Positions 33,375-42,823 of a stretch of 64,000 bases of DNA are shown here, piece by piece (the stretch's first letter is position 1; every line of letters begins with the position of its first letter). A program made the translations under genes and the position numbers. A model generated the notes under the pieces. That model was not told the DNA's origin. It saw only the letters and a program-made list of their open reading frames with translations, and ran no database searches. Origin of the DNA: Candidatus Zixiibacteriota bacterium (GTDB taxonomy: Bacteria; Zixibacteria; MSB-5A5; GN15; FEB-12); the NCBI GenBank assembly GCA_029860345.1, contig JAOUBJ010000004.1, forward strand, positions 305,679 through 369,678, written 5' to 3'.

Positions 33375-35051
33375 ATGCAAGAAAAGCCTAAACCAAAACT
33401 GCGCCTCGGTCTCCTTCTGGATAGCTTCACCATCCACACCTGGCAGTTGAGAATGCTAAAGAAGATAGTAGCATCGGAGTATGCCGCGTTCCAATTGGTA
33501 CTGCTCAACGATGCCCCGACCATCACGCCACGAAAACGCAGCCTCTACCGCTTGCTTGGCTACATGGAAGCACACCTGTGGCGAACCTATCATGGCGTCA
33601 GCAAAGACCCATCGCAACCCGGTTGGGACCCGTTTGAGTTGGTTGATTCGTCCGCCCTGCTGAAAGCCGTCCCGGTTCTGAAAGTGCAGCCCAAACAAAG
33701 CCGACACTCCGACCGGTTCACACCCGAGGATATAGAGACCATAAAATCGCACGAGGTTGATGTCCTTATTCGCATTGGTTTCCGTATTCTCAGAGGGGAT
33801 ATTCTCAAGGCGGCCAGGTATGGTGTATGGTCGTATCACATGAGTGACAATCGTGTGATCCGAGGCGGTCCGCCTGGATTCTGGGAGGTGCTCGAAAGTC
33901 ACCCGGTGACCGGGTCGGTTTTGCAGGTGCTTAGCGAGGAGTTGGACGACGGTGTGATACTCTATCGTTCATGGTCGGCCACGCATCCGTTCTCAATAGA
34001 TCGCAACCGTGACAATTACTACCGCAAGTCCATCTCGTTCCTCCCCAGAAAACTAAGAGAGCTTCACAACCTGGGCGCGGAGAAGTTCTTCGAAAAAGTT
34101 CATGGTGACAACCAAACTGACAATCGCGGTGGCGGCAAGCTGTACAAAGCTCCATCGAACACCAGATTCCTTCGGCTCTTTGCACGATATCTTGCCAAGC
34201 AGGTCAGGGTCATGCTGTCCCGGCTGCTCTTCTGCGATCAATGGGTCCTGCTGTACAGCCGCACCGAACAACAGCCCGAAACATTGTCTGAATTCAAGAA
34301 GCTGAGTCCTCCTGGACAAAAGTCATGGCAAGACCCGTGCATCGTGTACGAAGGCGGCAGGCATCACGTTTTCGTCGGCGAACATGGTCGCAAACGGTCG
34401 GAAAGCCACATTTCGCTGTTGTCCTTAGACTCAAGCGGCAGTTGGCAATCTGCCGTCACGGTGCTCCTACAGCCGCATGCACTGTCGCACCCGTTTGTAT
34501 TCACATTAGAGAATGAGCATTACATGATCGCATCGTCGAGTGACGGCGGACCGGTCGAGTTGTTTCGGGCTACCGACTTTCCGACCAAGTGGACTTATGA
34601 GAACTGTCTCATCCAGGATATCACGGCGGCCAATGCGACTATGTTTCATCATGAGTCAAGCTGGTATCTCCTGGCCAATGCGATCGAGAACGAAGGGTCC
34701 TCCATTAACGACGAGCTCTTTCTGTTTTACGCAGATCATCCTCTGAGTACGCACTGGACGCCACACCCGCTTAACCCGATAGTGTCCGATGTCAGAAAAG
34801 CGCGACCAGCGGGTCGGATATTCAACGTTGACGGAAACCTCTACCGTCCGGCCCAGGACAACTCGGCCGGTGACGGTCAGGGCGTGAGGATATTTCAGAT
34901 TGTGATACTATCGGAAAGCCGGTATGAGGAGCAAGAGGTCCGGGGCATCGCAGCCGAGGGACATTCTGAGATCAAGTCCATAGGCGCTTTTGCCGGCGCC
35001 GACGGCTTAACCGTTGTTGGCGGACGGGTGAAAAAGATGCGATTATTCTAA
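33375..35051 (+). CDS. Formyltransferase-like / GINT1-like beta-propeller fusion
   Basis: 558 residues from the ATG at 33375; the frame is open further upstream to 33096 but that part has low complexity and reads into the CreD-like promoter region. Residues 5-230 form a formyltransferase-like Rossmann fold with GVWSYHMSDNRVIRGGPPGF and LSEELDDGVILYRS, the active-site loop pattern of formyltetrahydrofolate-dependent transferases. Residues 300-550 match the beta-propeller of glucosamine inositolphosphorylceramide transferase N-terminal domains (WQDPCIVYEGGRHHVFVGEH; FRATDFPTKWTYENCL). This pairing appears in glycan loci of several phyla as I recall. It probably modifies an amino sugar. The 360 bp gap upstream (33014-33374) holds no recognisable feature. 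Confidence 0.75.
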   Translation: MQEKPKPKLRLGLLLDSFTIHTWQLRMLKKIVASEYAAFQLVLLNDAPTITPRKRSLYRLLGYMEAHLWRTYHGVSKDPSQPGWDPFELVDSSALLKAVPVLKVQPKQSRHSDRFTPEDIETIKSHEVDVLIRIGFRILRGDILKAARYGVWSYHMSDNRVIRGGPPGFWEVLESHPVTGSVLQVLSEELDDGVILYRSWSATHPFSIDRNRDNYYRKSISFLPRKLRELHNLGAEKFFEKVHGDNQTDNRGGGKLYKAPSNTRFLRLFARYLAKQVRVMLSRLLFCDQWVLLYSRTEQQPETLSEFKKLSPPGQKSWQDPCIVYEGGRHHVFVGEHGRKRSESHISLLSLDSSGSWQSAVTVLLQPHALSHPFVFTLENEHYMIASSSDGGPVELFRATDFPTKWTYENCLIQDITAANATMFHHESSWYLLANAIENEGSSINDELFLFYADHPLSTHWTPHPLNPIVSDVRKARPAGRIFNVDGNLYRPAQDNSAGDGQGVRIFQIVILSESRYEEQEVRGIAAEGHSEIKSIGAFAGADGLTVVGGRVKKMRLF

Positions 35052-35103
35052 GGGGCACGGGAGCCCACGGTTGTCAGTTGTTCTCATCCGGTGCGCCGCT
35101 CGG

Positions 35104-37848
35104 CTACGGACAGGCCGGCGGTTCGGGACCGTTGGTGAACATATAATCCACCAGATAGACCAGATCACTGATCTCAATCCCGGCCAGGCCGTCAACATTG
35201 GCTTCATCCAAGTTCGGCGGCTCCGGGCCCGAATTGAACATGAAGTCGACCAGATGAATCAGGTCGGAGATATCTATCTGTCCGGCCGGATCGTGATCGA
35301 CATTGCCTCTGCGGATACAGTCGACCAGGGCCAGATTGAACGGATAAACGACCTCGTATTCCGACTGACCTTCAGGTTTCACACGCCAGAAATACAGGTC
35401 GGCTACGGCAGTATCCAAAGGAGATACCTGATAGGAACTCCCATCGACCGTGGCTGTTGCTACCAGACTTGCGAAATCGATATCGGTGGCCACTTGAAGG
35501 TCGAAACTGCCGCTCCCCGGCCAACGGAGAACTGGATTGTCGTTGTACACCCACGAACCGGGCGCGGGATAAACCGGGGATCCTCCAAAGGGATAAATGT
35601 CAAAATTATAACCGGACGAAGCCATTGTGCTTTGTTCGGCAAACCGATATGGGACCGAACCGAAAGTCATTTCCAAAGAAAACGTTTCAACACTTTTGGC
35701 AACACCCGGTTTGGGACTTGCAGACAGAGTATAAACACCGCTTTCGGCTGTATTGAAAGTAATTGCATCGTCGAGCGAACCGTTTTGGTTGCTGTTACGT
35801 CGTTGATATTCACCGGAAGCAATCGAACTGCGAACGTTGTTGACCACCTGCCCACTAGGACTCAAGAGGGCTAACTGGGCATTGTCCTCGGCTGTGATCA
35901 CGACCGGCATAGCAGTAAAGCCGTCGGGGTCAAGCTGATTCTCAAGCACGAACAGCGAGGCACCGCTCTGTGATTCATACGATGCGACCACCAGGTCCAA
36001 ATCGGCATCGGAATCGGCATCGAAACAGATCACCTGAATCGGCAGATACTTGTCAATGTCATATCGCAGTTCGTTGGTAAAGCTGCCGTCGCCATCACCA
36101 AACAAGATCGCGCAATACTGTTCACTGCCGTTGACGTATGCAATATCCAGGTTTCCGTCATTGTTGAAGTCACCGGTGCAATCGGCCATAACGTGACCGA
36201 GCGGGGTTCTGATAATGGTCTGGCTGAAAGTACCATCGCCGTTACCCAAGTAAACAACCAACTGGCTGTGTGTTCCGCCGACCGAGGGAGTAGCCAGGCA
36301 GAGATCAAAAAGATCATCATTGTTAAAGTCGGAGCCCATGTTGGTGACTTCGATATCGAATGAGCCGTAAGTTTGGCTATAGGATGCGTTCAGGTTGAAC
36401 CCGCCACTTCCAGTGCTGAGGTATATTTTCAACCCGCTTTCGGTGCCGATAGCCAAATCATCAAGACCATCATCATCGAAATCCGCACTTGTAACCGATT
36501 TGGCAACTTCCCCGCCCCCCAAAGGAATCGGAAAACCCTGGCCGGAAAGTACCGAATCAGCGTCGCCCTGGAACATCCCTATTCCCCAATTATTCACGAC
36601 GACATAATCAAGGTACTGATCGCCGGTGAATTCACCCAGAACCGCGCCGCGTGCGAAAGTATTATAAAACGATTCGGATTCGATTGTGCTGAAACCGTTA
36701 TCCCCGTCCCCCAGCATGATGTATGCAGTTTCGGTTGTACTTCCCAACATAACGAAGTCAAGATTCTTGTCCCCGTTCAAGTAACCCCGCACCGGACCGC
36801 GAAAGGCATATCCGTTGGGATATGTCCATACGGTGTCAAAAGTCATATCTTGGTTAAGGTCCAAAAGACAGGCGGTTTTTGGATAATTTCGACCCACGGA
36901 ACAGATAAACAGCTCCGGCTCAATGTCGCTATCACTGTTTCCCTGGACCATGTGGATGGCTTCCGGCGCGCTTGGAGTTTCAGTTTGATCGAATGACAAC
37001 AGGTAATCGGCATCCGACACCACCTGGATTGTGACCGACCGCATGACACACATACCAGCCGTATCACAAGCTCGAATCCGAGCCGACCACAAGCCGACAT
37101 CGGACGCAGTCGGCGACCATGTGAACTCAGCTGGGTCGCCGTCGACCAACTCAGGTTCGTTGGTGGGCGTTCCGCCGCCGGTTTCCAGCAGCGAAAAATC
37201 AAACAGTTCAATTTCAACCGGATAATCCTCCGGCGAATCGGCCGAACAATCGAAAGTAACCTCGGACCCGGCCGCGGTGCGAGGATCATCGGCCGGCAGC
37301 GCCAAAATCGGGGGCAGAGTTCCTGAGACCACGGTCAGCGTGTCAATGATGACAGTCGGCGTGTACATCCCGTACCCATGTTCCTGGAGGGACATCAGGC
37401 CGAATTGCCCGGCCGGAGGAAACCAACCACTGTCTACGATCATGCTGCCCGGTGTGAGTCCTGTCATCCAAAGTCGGACCACTGCATCATTACCCGGTGG
37501 CAGCGGCTGGCCGCTCAAGGCTGCAACCACGGTCGTGTCCGGCGGAACTCCGGCAGAGTCCCAATAGCTGGTAACTCGATACCACAGAACCTCAGGGCTA
37601 CTCAGGCGATTGACAAAGCGGACGGAATCGACCTTGGCAAAACCGGTGTCGAGCGTTTTGGACATCAAACCGAAGTTGATGTACCTGATGCCATAATCGT
37701 TGGCCACGACGATATCGATGGGCATTGACAAACCAACTTTCAAGGAATCTCCGGCCACGCGGATAGTGTCCGGCTGGCCGTAATCCTGAGCATACGATAC
37801 TGCAACCGAGAGCAGTACCAAAACGGTAGCTAACGCGAAGGTTTTCAT
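35104..37848 (-). CDS. Secreted FG-GAP repeat protein with dockerin-like tail
   Basis: 914 residues, signal peptide ending at VSYAQ (residue 21). Residues 25-170 look like a cohesin-like domain (VGLSMPIDIVVANDYG), then an Ig-like segment. Five or six FG-GAP/VCBS-type calcium-binding blades follow from about 280 to 640 (DFDDDGLDDLAIGTESG, DFNNDGNLDIAYV, DADSDADLDLVVA), forming an integrin-alpha-like propeller. The last 70 residues carry two dockerin-like repeats (NVDHDPAGQIDISDLIHLVD and GIEISDLVYLVDYMFTNGPE). Probably extracellular and surface-attached; ligand unknown. Divergent from the repeats upstream. Confidence 0.85.
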   Translation of the reverse strand: MKTFALATVLVLLSVAVSYAQDYGQPDTIRVAGDSLKVGLSMPIDIVVANDYGIRYINFGLMSKTLDTGFAKVDSVRFVNRLSSPEVLWYRVTSYWDSAGVPPDTTVVAALSGQPLPPGNDAVVRLWMTGLTPGSMIVDSGWFPPAGQFGLMSLQEHGYGMYTPTVIIDTLTVVSGTLPPILALPADDPRTAAGSEVTFDCSADSPEDYPVEIELFDFSLLETGGGTPTNEPELVDGDPAEFTWSPTASDVGLWSARIRACDTAGMCVMRSVTIQVVSDADYLLSFDQTETPSAPEAIHMVQGNSDSDIEPELFICSVGRNYPKTACLLDLNQDMTFDTVWTYPNGYAFRGPVRGYLNGDKNLDFVMLGSTTETAYIMLGDGDNGFSTIESESFYNTFARGAVLGEFTGDQYLDYVVVNNWGIGMFQGDADSVLSGQGFPIPLGGGEVAKSVTSADFDDDGLDDLAIGTESGLKIYLSTGSGGFNLNASYSQTYGSFDIEVTNMGSDFNNDDLFDLCLATPSVGGTHSQLVVYLGNGDGTFSQTIIRTPLGHVMADCTGDFNNDGNLDIAYVNGSEQYCAILFGDGDGSFTNELRYDIDKYLPIQVICFDADSDADLDLVVASYESQSGASLFVLENQLDPDGFTAMPVVITAEDNAQLALLSPSGQVVNNVRSSIASGEYQRRNSNQNGSLDDAITFNTAESGVYTLSASPKPGVAKSVETFSLEMTFGSVPYRFAEQSTMASSGYNFDIYPFGGSPVYPAPGSWVYNDNPVLRWPGSGSFDLQVATDIDFASLVATATVDGSSYQVSPLDTAVADLYFWRVKPEGQSEYEVVYPFNLALVDCIRRGNVDHDPAGQIDISDLIHLVDFMFNSGPEPPNLDEANVDGLAGIEISDLVYLVDYMFTNGPEPPACP

Positions 37849-37992
37849 GATGCAATCCTCAATGGATCTGGGTCAAGTATGTTTCGATTTATAAAGTGGC
37901 CGAGGGTCGAGAAACCACTTCGCTTCCTCCTGTGTAATTAAAGTATATAAATGAGTCGAGTTTCGCAAGCAAAAAAGTGCCCCAGCCAAGCG

Positions 37993-38196
37993 CCCCTTTG
38001 CTGTTTACAACCAAACCTAATCGGAGCACATTACAGGTGCTGTCAGGTGACTCGCCTGACAGCCAGCCGGTCGGACGGTAGGTGTCGGGCGGGGTCGTCC
38101 AACACCACTCGAATACATGTGCGACCCGCCGCCCACCACGGAGCAATATACCAACACCCCTTTGCTGTTTACAACCAAACCTAATCGGAGCATATT
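37993..38196. repeat. 40 bp direct repeats bracketing the two-module palindrome
   Basis: Two near-identical 40 bp copies starting CCCCTTTGCTGTTTACAACC lie at 37993-38032 and 38157-38196 (a single base differs). Between them sit palindrome A (38040-38062) and palindrome B (38082-38105). The remainder of the 384 bp gap 37849-38232 has no gene. Confidence 0.85.
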
Positions 38197-38232
38197 GGAC
38201 CCATCAACGACGACACAGAGCGAGTCAAGCTT

Positions 38233-38925
38233 ATGGACGACGACAATCTGATCCGAGGAATGAACGACTACTATCATCGACGTGCACCTATTCACGACGA
38301 GAGGATGTCATATAAGTCCAACCAACAGATGGAAGCGTTGTTCAAGCCGATCATCGAATTGCTCGAACCGTTCATCGTGGATAAGGATGTTCTGGAGATC
38401 GCCTGCGGCACCGGCAACTGGACGCAAATCCTCACCAAAAGAGCTCGCTCGGTGCTGGCCACCGACGTCAACCAGTCAACGCTTGAGATTGCGCGTCAAA
38501 AAGAGTACGCCAACCCACAACCTCGATTTGCCCCGGCCGATGCCTACAATCTCGACGGCGTCGAGGGAGCCTTCGACACGGCTTTCATGGCCGACTGGTG
38601 GGCGCACATTCCAAAGAGGAAATTGCCGCGATTCCTCAATGACTTGCATCAAAGGTTGCGGGTATCCGGCTGCGTGGTCGTTGTCGATATGCTGCCATAC
38701 GACTTGCCCGATGATGAGACAGAGTCTTTTGACTCAGACGGCAACCGAATCCATCAGCGAACACTGCCGGGGGGCGGCCTTTTCTCTGTCGTTAAGAACT
38801 ATCCCTCGCGTCAGGAGTTGGTCGATACAGTTTCTCAGTTCGCCGATGAATTCCATTACTGGAATAACCGGGCCTTGAAACGCTGGGTTTTGGCCTATCG
38901 TCTGCGCCAAAAGGGACTGGGCTGA
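38233..38925 (+). CDS. Class I SAM-dependent methyltransferase
   Basis: 230 residues. Motif I is VLEIACGTGNWTQIL near residue 55, followed by the acidic end of strand 2 (TDVNQSTL) and a motif II/III region with FDTAFMADWWAHI. The N-terminus (MNDYYHRRAPIHDERM) and the C-terminal NYPSRQELVDTVSQFA resemble the methyltransferase at 47713, so the two are probably paralogues. Substrate unknown. Two repeat copies separate it from upstream genes and the start has no good ribosome site. Confidence 0.82.
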   Translation: MDDDNLIRGMNDYYHRRAPIHDERMSYKSNQQMEALFKPIIELLEPFIVDKDVLEIACGTGNWTQILTKRARSVLATDVNQSTLEIARQKEYANPQPRFAPADAYNLDGVEGAFDTAFMADWWAHIPKRKLPRFLNDLHQRLRVSGCVVVVDMLPYDLPDDETESFDSDGNRIHQRTLPGGGLFSVVKNYPSRQELVDTVSQFADEFHYWNNRALKRWVLAYRLRQKGLG

Positions 38926-38939
38926 AACCAACTAAGATA

Positions 38940-38967
38940 TTGACATTTCCCCGGTTCACTCTAACTT
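38940..38967 (+). promoter_or_regulatory. Sigma-70-like promoter of gcvT
   Basis: TTGACA (38940-38945) and TAACTT (38962-38967) with a 16 bp spacer, about 45 bp before gcvT. No glycine-riboswitch core was seen in the leader. Confidence 0.55.
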
Positions 38968-39013
38968 TACGCCGGTAACTCTGGTTGGTCAGATTTGCTT
39001 TAAGGTAGTACCG

Positions 39014-40120
39014 ATGACAGTGACCGAAAAACAGGCGGTCAAGACCGCATTTTATGATTATCATATCGAGGCCGGCGCCAAGATGGTGGAGTTCGCAGGT
39101 TTCTGGATGCCCATTCAGTATCAGGGAATCACGGCCGAACATCTGGCCGTGCGCAAGAACATCGGGCTGTTCGACCTTTCGCACATGGGAGAGATCGATC
39201 TGTACGGCGCCGACACAGTCGATTTCCTTCAGCGCGTCACCAGCAACAATGTCGCCGCCCTCGAAGTCGGGCAGATTCAGTATAGTTGTATGACCAGGCC
39301 GGACGGCGGCATTGTCGACGACCTGTTGGTGTACCGCCTTGCTGATCGATACATGCTGGTGATCAATGCGGCCAATATTCCCAAAGACCTGGCTTGGCTT
39401 GAGTCGCACCTCTTTGGCGATGTCAAACTTGTCAACCGCTCCGATGATTTCAGCCTGCTGGCTATCCAGGGACCGCAGGCGGCGACCTTAATGGCTGAGT
39501 TGACCAGGCACAACCTTGATGAGATGTCATATTACACTTCGGCGGTGGCCGACATCGTCGGCGGTGAGATGCTGTTTTCACGTACCGGCTACACCGGTGA
39601 GGATGGTTTCGAACTGTACGTCACCCGAGAGCAGACCGACGCTCTTTGGCAAGCCGTCAACGAGGTCGGACGGCGTCACGATCTGCGACTGATCGGCCTG
39701 GCCGCGCGCGACAGTCTTAGGCTGGAAATGAAAATGACTCTCTATGGCCACGACATCGATGAAACCACCAACCCGGTCGAAGCCGGACTGAGTTGGATCG
39801 TGGATATCGAAACTGATTTTATCGGACGAGACGAAATAGCCCGCATAAAAACAGAAAAACCGCATCGCCGGCTGGTCTGTCTTGAGTTGACCGAACGCGC
39901 GGTTCCGCGCCAGGGATACCAACTCTTGGCTGAAGGTGAGCCGGTCGGCCAGGTAACTTCGGGAGTCTTTTCACCCTCGCTGCAAAAGCCGATAGCTCTC
40001 GGTTATGTACCTCGCCGACATGCCAAGGCCGGAACCCAGCTGGAACTTCAGATCAGGAACAAACGGTTTGCAGCCCAGGTGGTAAAACCTCCGTTTTACA
40101 AAGACGGATCGCACCTATAG
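39014..40120 (+). CDS. gcvT: Aminomethyltransferase, glycine cleavage T-protein
   Basis: 368 residues, the usual GcvT length. Conserved landmarks include FAGFWMPIQYQGI, the folate-binding SHMGEIDLYG, YSCMTRPDGGIVDDLLVYR with the catalytic Asp, and FSRTGYTGEDGFELYV near residue 195. T-protein transfers the aminomethyl carbon from the lipoyl H-protein to tetrahydrofolate, giving methylene-THF and ammonia. No gcvH or gcvP is in the window, so they must be elsewhere if the system is complete. Its stop is 10 bp before comB, indicating one transcript. Confidence 0.95.
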   Translation: MTVTEKQAVKTAFYDYHIEAGAKMVEFAGFWMPIQYQGITAEHLAVRKNIGLFDLSHMGEIDLYGADTVDFLQRVTSNNVAALEVGQIQYSCMTRPDGGIVDDLLVYRLADRYMLVINAANIPKDLAWLESHLFGDVKLVNRSDDFSLLAIQGPQAATLMAELTRHNLDEMSYYTSAVADIVGGEMLFSRTGYTGEDGFELYVTREQTDALWQAVNEVGRRHDLRLIGLAARDSLRLEMKMTLYGHDIDETTNPVEAGLSWIVDIETDFIGRDEIARIKTEKPHRRLVCLELTERAVPRQGYQLLAEGEPVGQVTSGVFSPSLQKPIALGYVPRRHAKAGTQLELQIRNKRFAAQVVKPPFYKDGSHL

Positions 40121-40130
40121 GACTCTTGCC

Positions 40131-40859
40131 ATGGACGTTCAACTATACTTGACTCCATTTCCATCCGCCGAGACGGAGATCAACGACAAGATCGTGGTGG
40201 TCATTGACGTCCTACGCTGCACCACCTGTATCTCGGCCGCCCTGATGGTCGGTGCGCGCGGAGTGATCCCGACTCCCGGTCCCGGCGAGGCGGTCGACAT
40301 GTGGACCAAGATAGGTCCCGACATGGCCATCCTGGCCGGAGAACGTCAGGGTATCAAAATAGAGAATTTCCAACTGGGTAACTCGCCGATGGAGTTCACG
40401 GCCGATGCCGTAGGCGGCAAACATGTGGTGATGACCACCTCCAACGGCACCGCCGCCTTTTTGCAGGCCACCAGCGCAGCGCTGACCCTGTCGTGCAGCC
40501 TGACCAATATCACCAGAGTGGTCGATCGTATCGCCGTCGAAGAAAGGGATCTTGTTATCACCTGCGCTGGTCGCGGCGGGCAGTTTTCGATTGAGGATAC
40601 CATTTGTGGAGGGATGGTGCTGCACCTATTGTCGACTGACAAGAAACTAAAACTCACCATAAATGATGCCGGGTCGTTGGCCCTTTTGCTCTATCGCAGT
40701 AACAAGAACGCCCTCAGACAGACTATCGCTCAGGGTGAACATGGCCGGTATCTCAGCCAAATCGGATTTGCATCCGATGTTACAGCGGCAGCGGTCACGG
40801 ACTCGATGCCGGTATTGCCGATTCTAAGGGAGGGCCAGTTGGTAGCGGCTGACGACTGA
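40131..40859 (+). CDS. 2-phosphosulfolactate phosphatase-like protein (ComB family)
   Basis: 242 residues with the ComB landmarks VVVIDVLRCTTCISAAL near residue 22, a GERQGIKIENFQLGNSP loop and VVMTTSNGTAAF. In methanogens ComB makes sulfolactate for coenzyme M synthesis, but family members are widespread in bacteria that do not make coenzyme M, where the reaction is unproven. It is 10 bp after gcvT. The family is clear; the role is not, so I leave the symbol empty. Confidence 0.88.
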   Translation: MDVQLYLTPFPSAETEINDKIVVVIDVLRCTTCISAALMVGARGVIPTPGPGEAVDMWTKIGPDMAILAGERQGIKIENFQLGNSPMEFTADAVGGKHVVMTTSNGTAAFLQATSAALTLSCSLTNITRVVDRIAVEERDLVITCAGRGGQFSIEDTICGGMVLHLLSTDKKLKLTINDAGSLALLLYRSNKNALRQTIAQGEHGRYLSQIGFASDVTAAAVTDSMPVLPILREGQLVAADD

Positions 40860-40915
40860 TCGGATTGTCGTGATCAAGGGTCGTCTTTTGCCGCTGGATA
40901 TGGTATAATGTGCAA

Positions 40916-42814
40916 ATGAAAAAAACACTGTTATTGCTGGTAGCGTTATCACTAATTCATCTTCGGGTCTGGTCAGCAGGCGGCATCGAAGGGGCCATCG
41001 CCGTCTATCAAACGGATGAGGCCACCTCGGAGAATCACCTGCTCTTTGCCGACACCAATCGGTTTGTGACCGGCATGCCGGTATCCGGATTTCTGCTGAC
41101 TTTTTCAGTCGATATCGAACTGGAGTCCTTCGACACGACCGGTTGCGAATTCAGTTTGCATATAATCACTCTCGGCCCCACGGCCAATACTTACTCACGG
41201 AATTTTAAGGTCGAGTACGGTTTGCCGGCCCGCATTGAGAATATTCAGGGCAAAGGCTCCTCTCGCTACCGCTTCGAATTCACACCCCTTCAGTCGTTCG
41301 AGACCGACTCCGCCTGGTGCTCCTACAGCCACCGCCAGGTTGGAGTATTCAACATAGAACCGTCCGCGCATCTTGATATTCACTATTTGCCCAACACCCT
41401 GGGCGATTTTTATTGGGGAGCGGCCAAAGGAATACTCGAAGAACATTACACCCGGATCCAGACACTGTACAACTTCACGCTACCGGGCAAATACGATATC
41501 TACCTGTGCCCATGTTATATCCCGTCCGTAATATGGGACAAACGATTTGCCACGGCTGTCGATCCCACCCGCACCACGGCTCACGCCATCTTTACTCACG
41601 CCTTGAACAGTGCCGACCCATTCGTGTTGGCTCACACCGTTGTGCTTCGCAACTACGGTTACGCCCCACCGTTTTTGTCGGAAGGCCTGGCCAATTACCT
41701 GTCGCTGGCCTTGTTCGACATGAAAGAAATCGTCGCTCAGAAAAAAAACCTGCCTCTGGATGATTTCCTGGACACTTACCAGTACTACACGGCCGATCCA
41801 TATTTGGCCGACCGCACCGGTGCCACCTTTGTGATGTTCCTGGTCAACCAGTACGGTTTTCCACGTTTCAAGCAACTATACGAAGCGGCCGATGATTTGA
41901 ATCTCCGCCGTCAGATCGAAAGGCACTACGATGCTTCCATCATTGAACTGGAAAATCAGTGGCGGACCTATGTCGATACCAGCCGGTTTGACATAGGCAG
42001 TTTGGTTTTTCACGCCGGTCTGGCCGAAGCCATGTTCGACTATCGTTTGATGTTGCGTTACGCCGAGGCTGTGGCGGAACTGTCGCGGACACACCAGGAT
42101 TCGCTCGGGCATCTCTCGCTGCTCAAACGAGCCTATTTCTACTCGGGCGATTACTACAGCGCCACCGCCGTGCAGGAACAGTTGGTGCAACTTCAAAGCA
42201 GCTCGGCCAAGCACTGGATGACTCTGGGTACTTACCGGATGATGAACGGTTATTACGATCAAGCTCTTGAGGACCTTAGCACAGCCTTCAACCTCGATAC
42301 ATCCGACCACAATGTCAGATTCAATCTGGCCATGAACTACGATCATCGCGGGGAGCGAGCCAAAGCACGGGAACACTTGCAACAGGTCGTCAACCAACCC
42401 ACCAAAGCCGGTCCGCACGTCGGCAGCATGATAATTCTGGGTCACATATTGCGCGAATCCGAAGATGAGAAGGAGCGAGCCCTGGGCCAACAGTATCTTC
42501 TGCAGGCCATTCGGGGGCTTGAAGCGACGCTTCAGTCCGGTCCTCCGGCGCCGTCCACTCATTTATGGCTGGGCATGGCCTGTATCGGTGTCGACGAATT
42601 CGAGGCGGCGCGCGGCTACCTTGAAGGCGCCCTGTTTCTGGAAACGCGACCCTTCTACCTGGGTATGAGTCATCTCTGGCTGGGAAAACTGGCCGATCTG
42701 ACCGGTCTGCGGGACGAGGCGGTGGGCCACTACTCAGAAGTACTGGCCTTGACTTCGGCCGCCTACCACCAAGCCGAAGCTCAAAGACACCTCAAGACAC
42801 CGTACACCCGATAG
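40916..42814 (+). CDS. Exported TPR protein with degenerate peptidase MA-like domain
   Basis: 632 residues from the ATG at 40916 (a GTG two codons earlier is possible). Signal peptide up to VWSAGG. Residues 140-360 resemble peptidase MA-like gluzincins, with the downstream FLSEGLANYLSL motif, but the zinc helix that should read HExxH is HTVVL, so it is probably inactive. Residues 370-630 form TPR-like repeats (GYYDQALEDLSTAFNLDTSD). A perfect TATAAT at 40904-40909 lies only 6 bases before the ATG and there is no Shine-Dalgarno, so a leaderless mRNA is possible. It starts an operon with the BatA-like, ABC-F and flavodoxin-like genes (gaps of 9, -4 and -8). Confidence 0.75.
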   Translation: MKKTLLLLVALSLIHLRVWSAGGIEGAIAVYQTDEATSENHLLFADTNRFVTGMPVSGFLLTFSVDIELESFDTTGCEFSLHIITLGPTANTYSRNFKVEYGLPARIENIQGKGSSRYRFEFTPLQSFETDSAWCSYSHRQVGVFNIEPSAHLDIHYLPNTLGDFYWGAAKGILEEHYTRIQTLYNFTLPGKYDIYLCPCYIPSVIWDKRFATAVDPTRTTAHAIFTHALNSADPFVLAHTVVLRNYGYAPPFLSEGLANYLSLALFDMKEIVAQKKNLPLDDFLDTYQYYTADPYLADRTGATFVMFLVNQYGFPRFKQLYEAADDLNLRRQIERHYDASIIELENQWRTYVDTSRFDIGSLVFHAGLAEAMFDYRLMLRYAEAVAELSRTHQDSLGHLSLLKRAYFYSGDYYSATAVQEQLVQLQSSSAKHWMTLGTYRMMNGYYDQALEDLSTAFNLDTSDHNVRFNLAMNYDHRGERAKAREHLQQVVNQPTKAGPHVGSMIILGHILRESEDEKERALGQQYLLQAIRGLEATLQSGPPAPSTHLWLGMACIGVDEFEAARGYLEGALFLETRPFYLGMSHLWLGKLADLTGLRDEAVGHYSEVLALTSAAYHQAEAQRHLKTPYTR

Positions 42815-42823
42815 CTGCCACCG

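Noticed and set aside
35071..35874. 267-codon plus-strand frame
   Set aside because: Antisense to the FG-GAP protein gene, whose signal peptide, repeats and tail are unmistakable.
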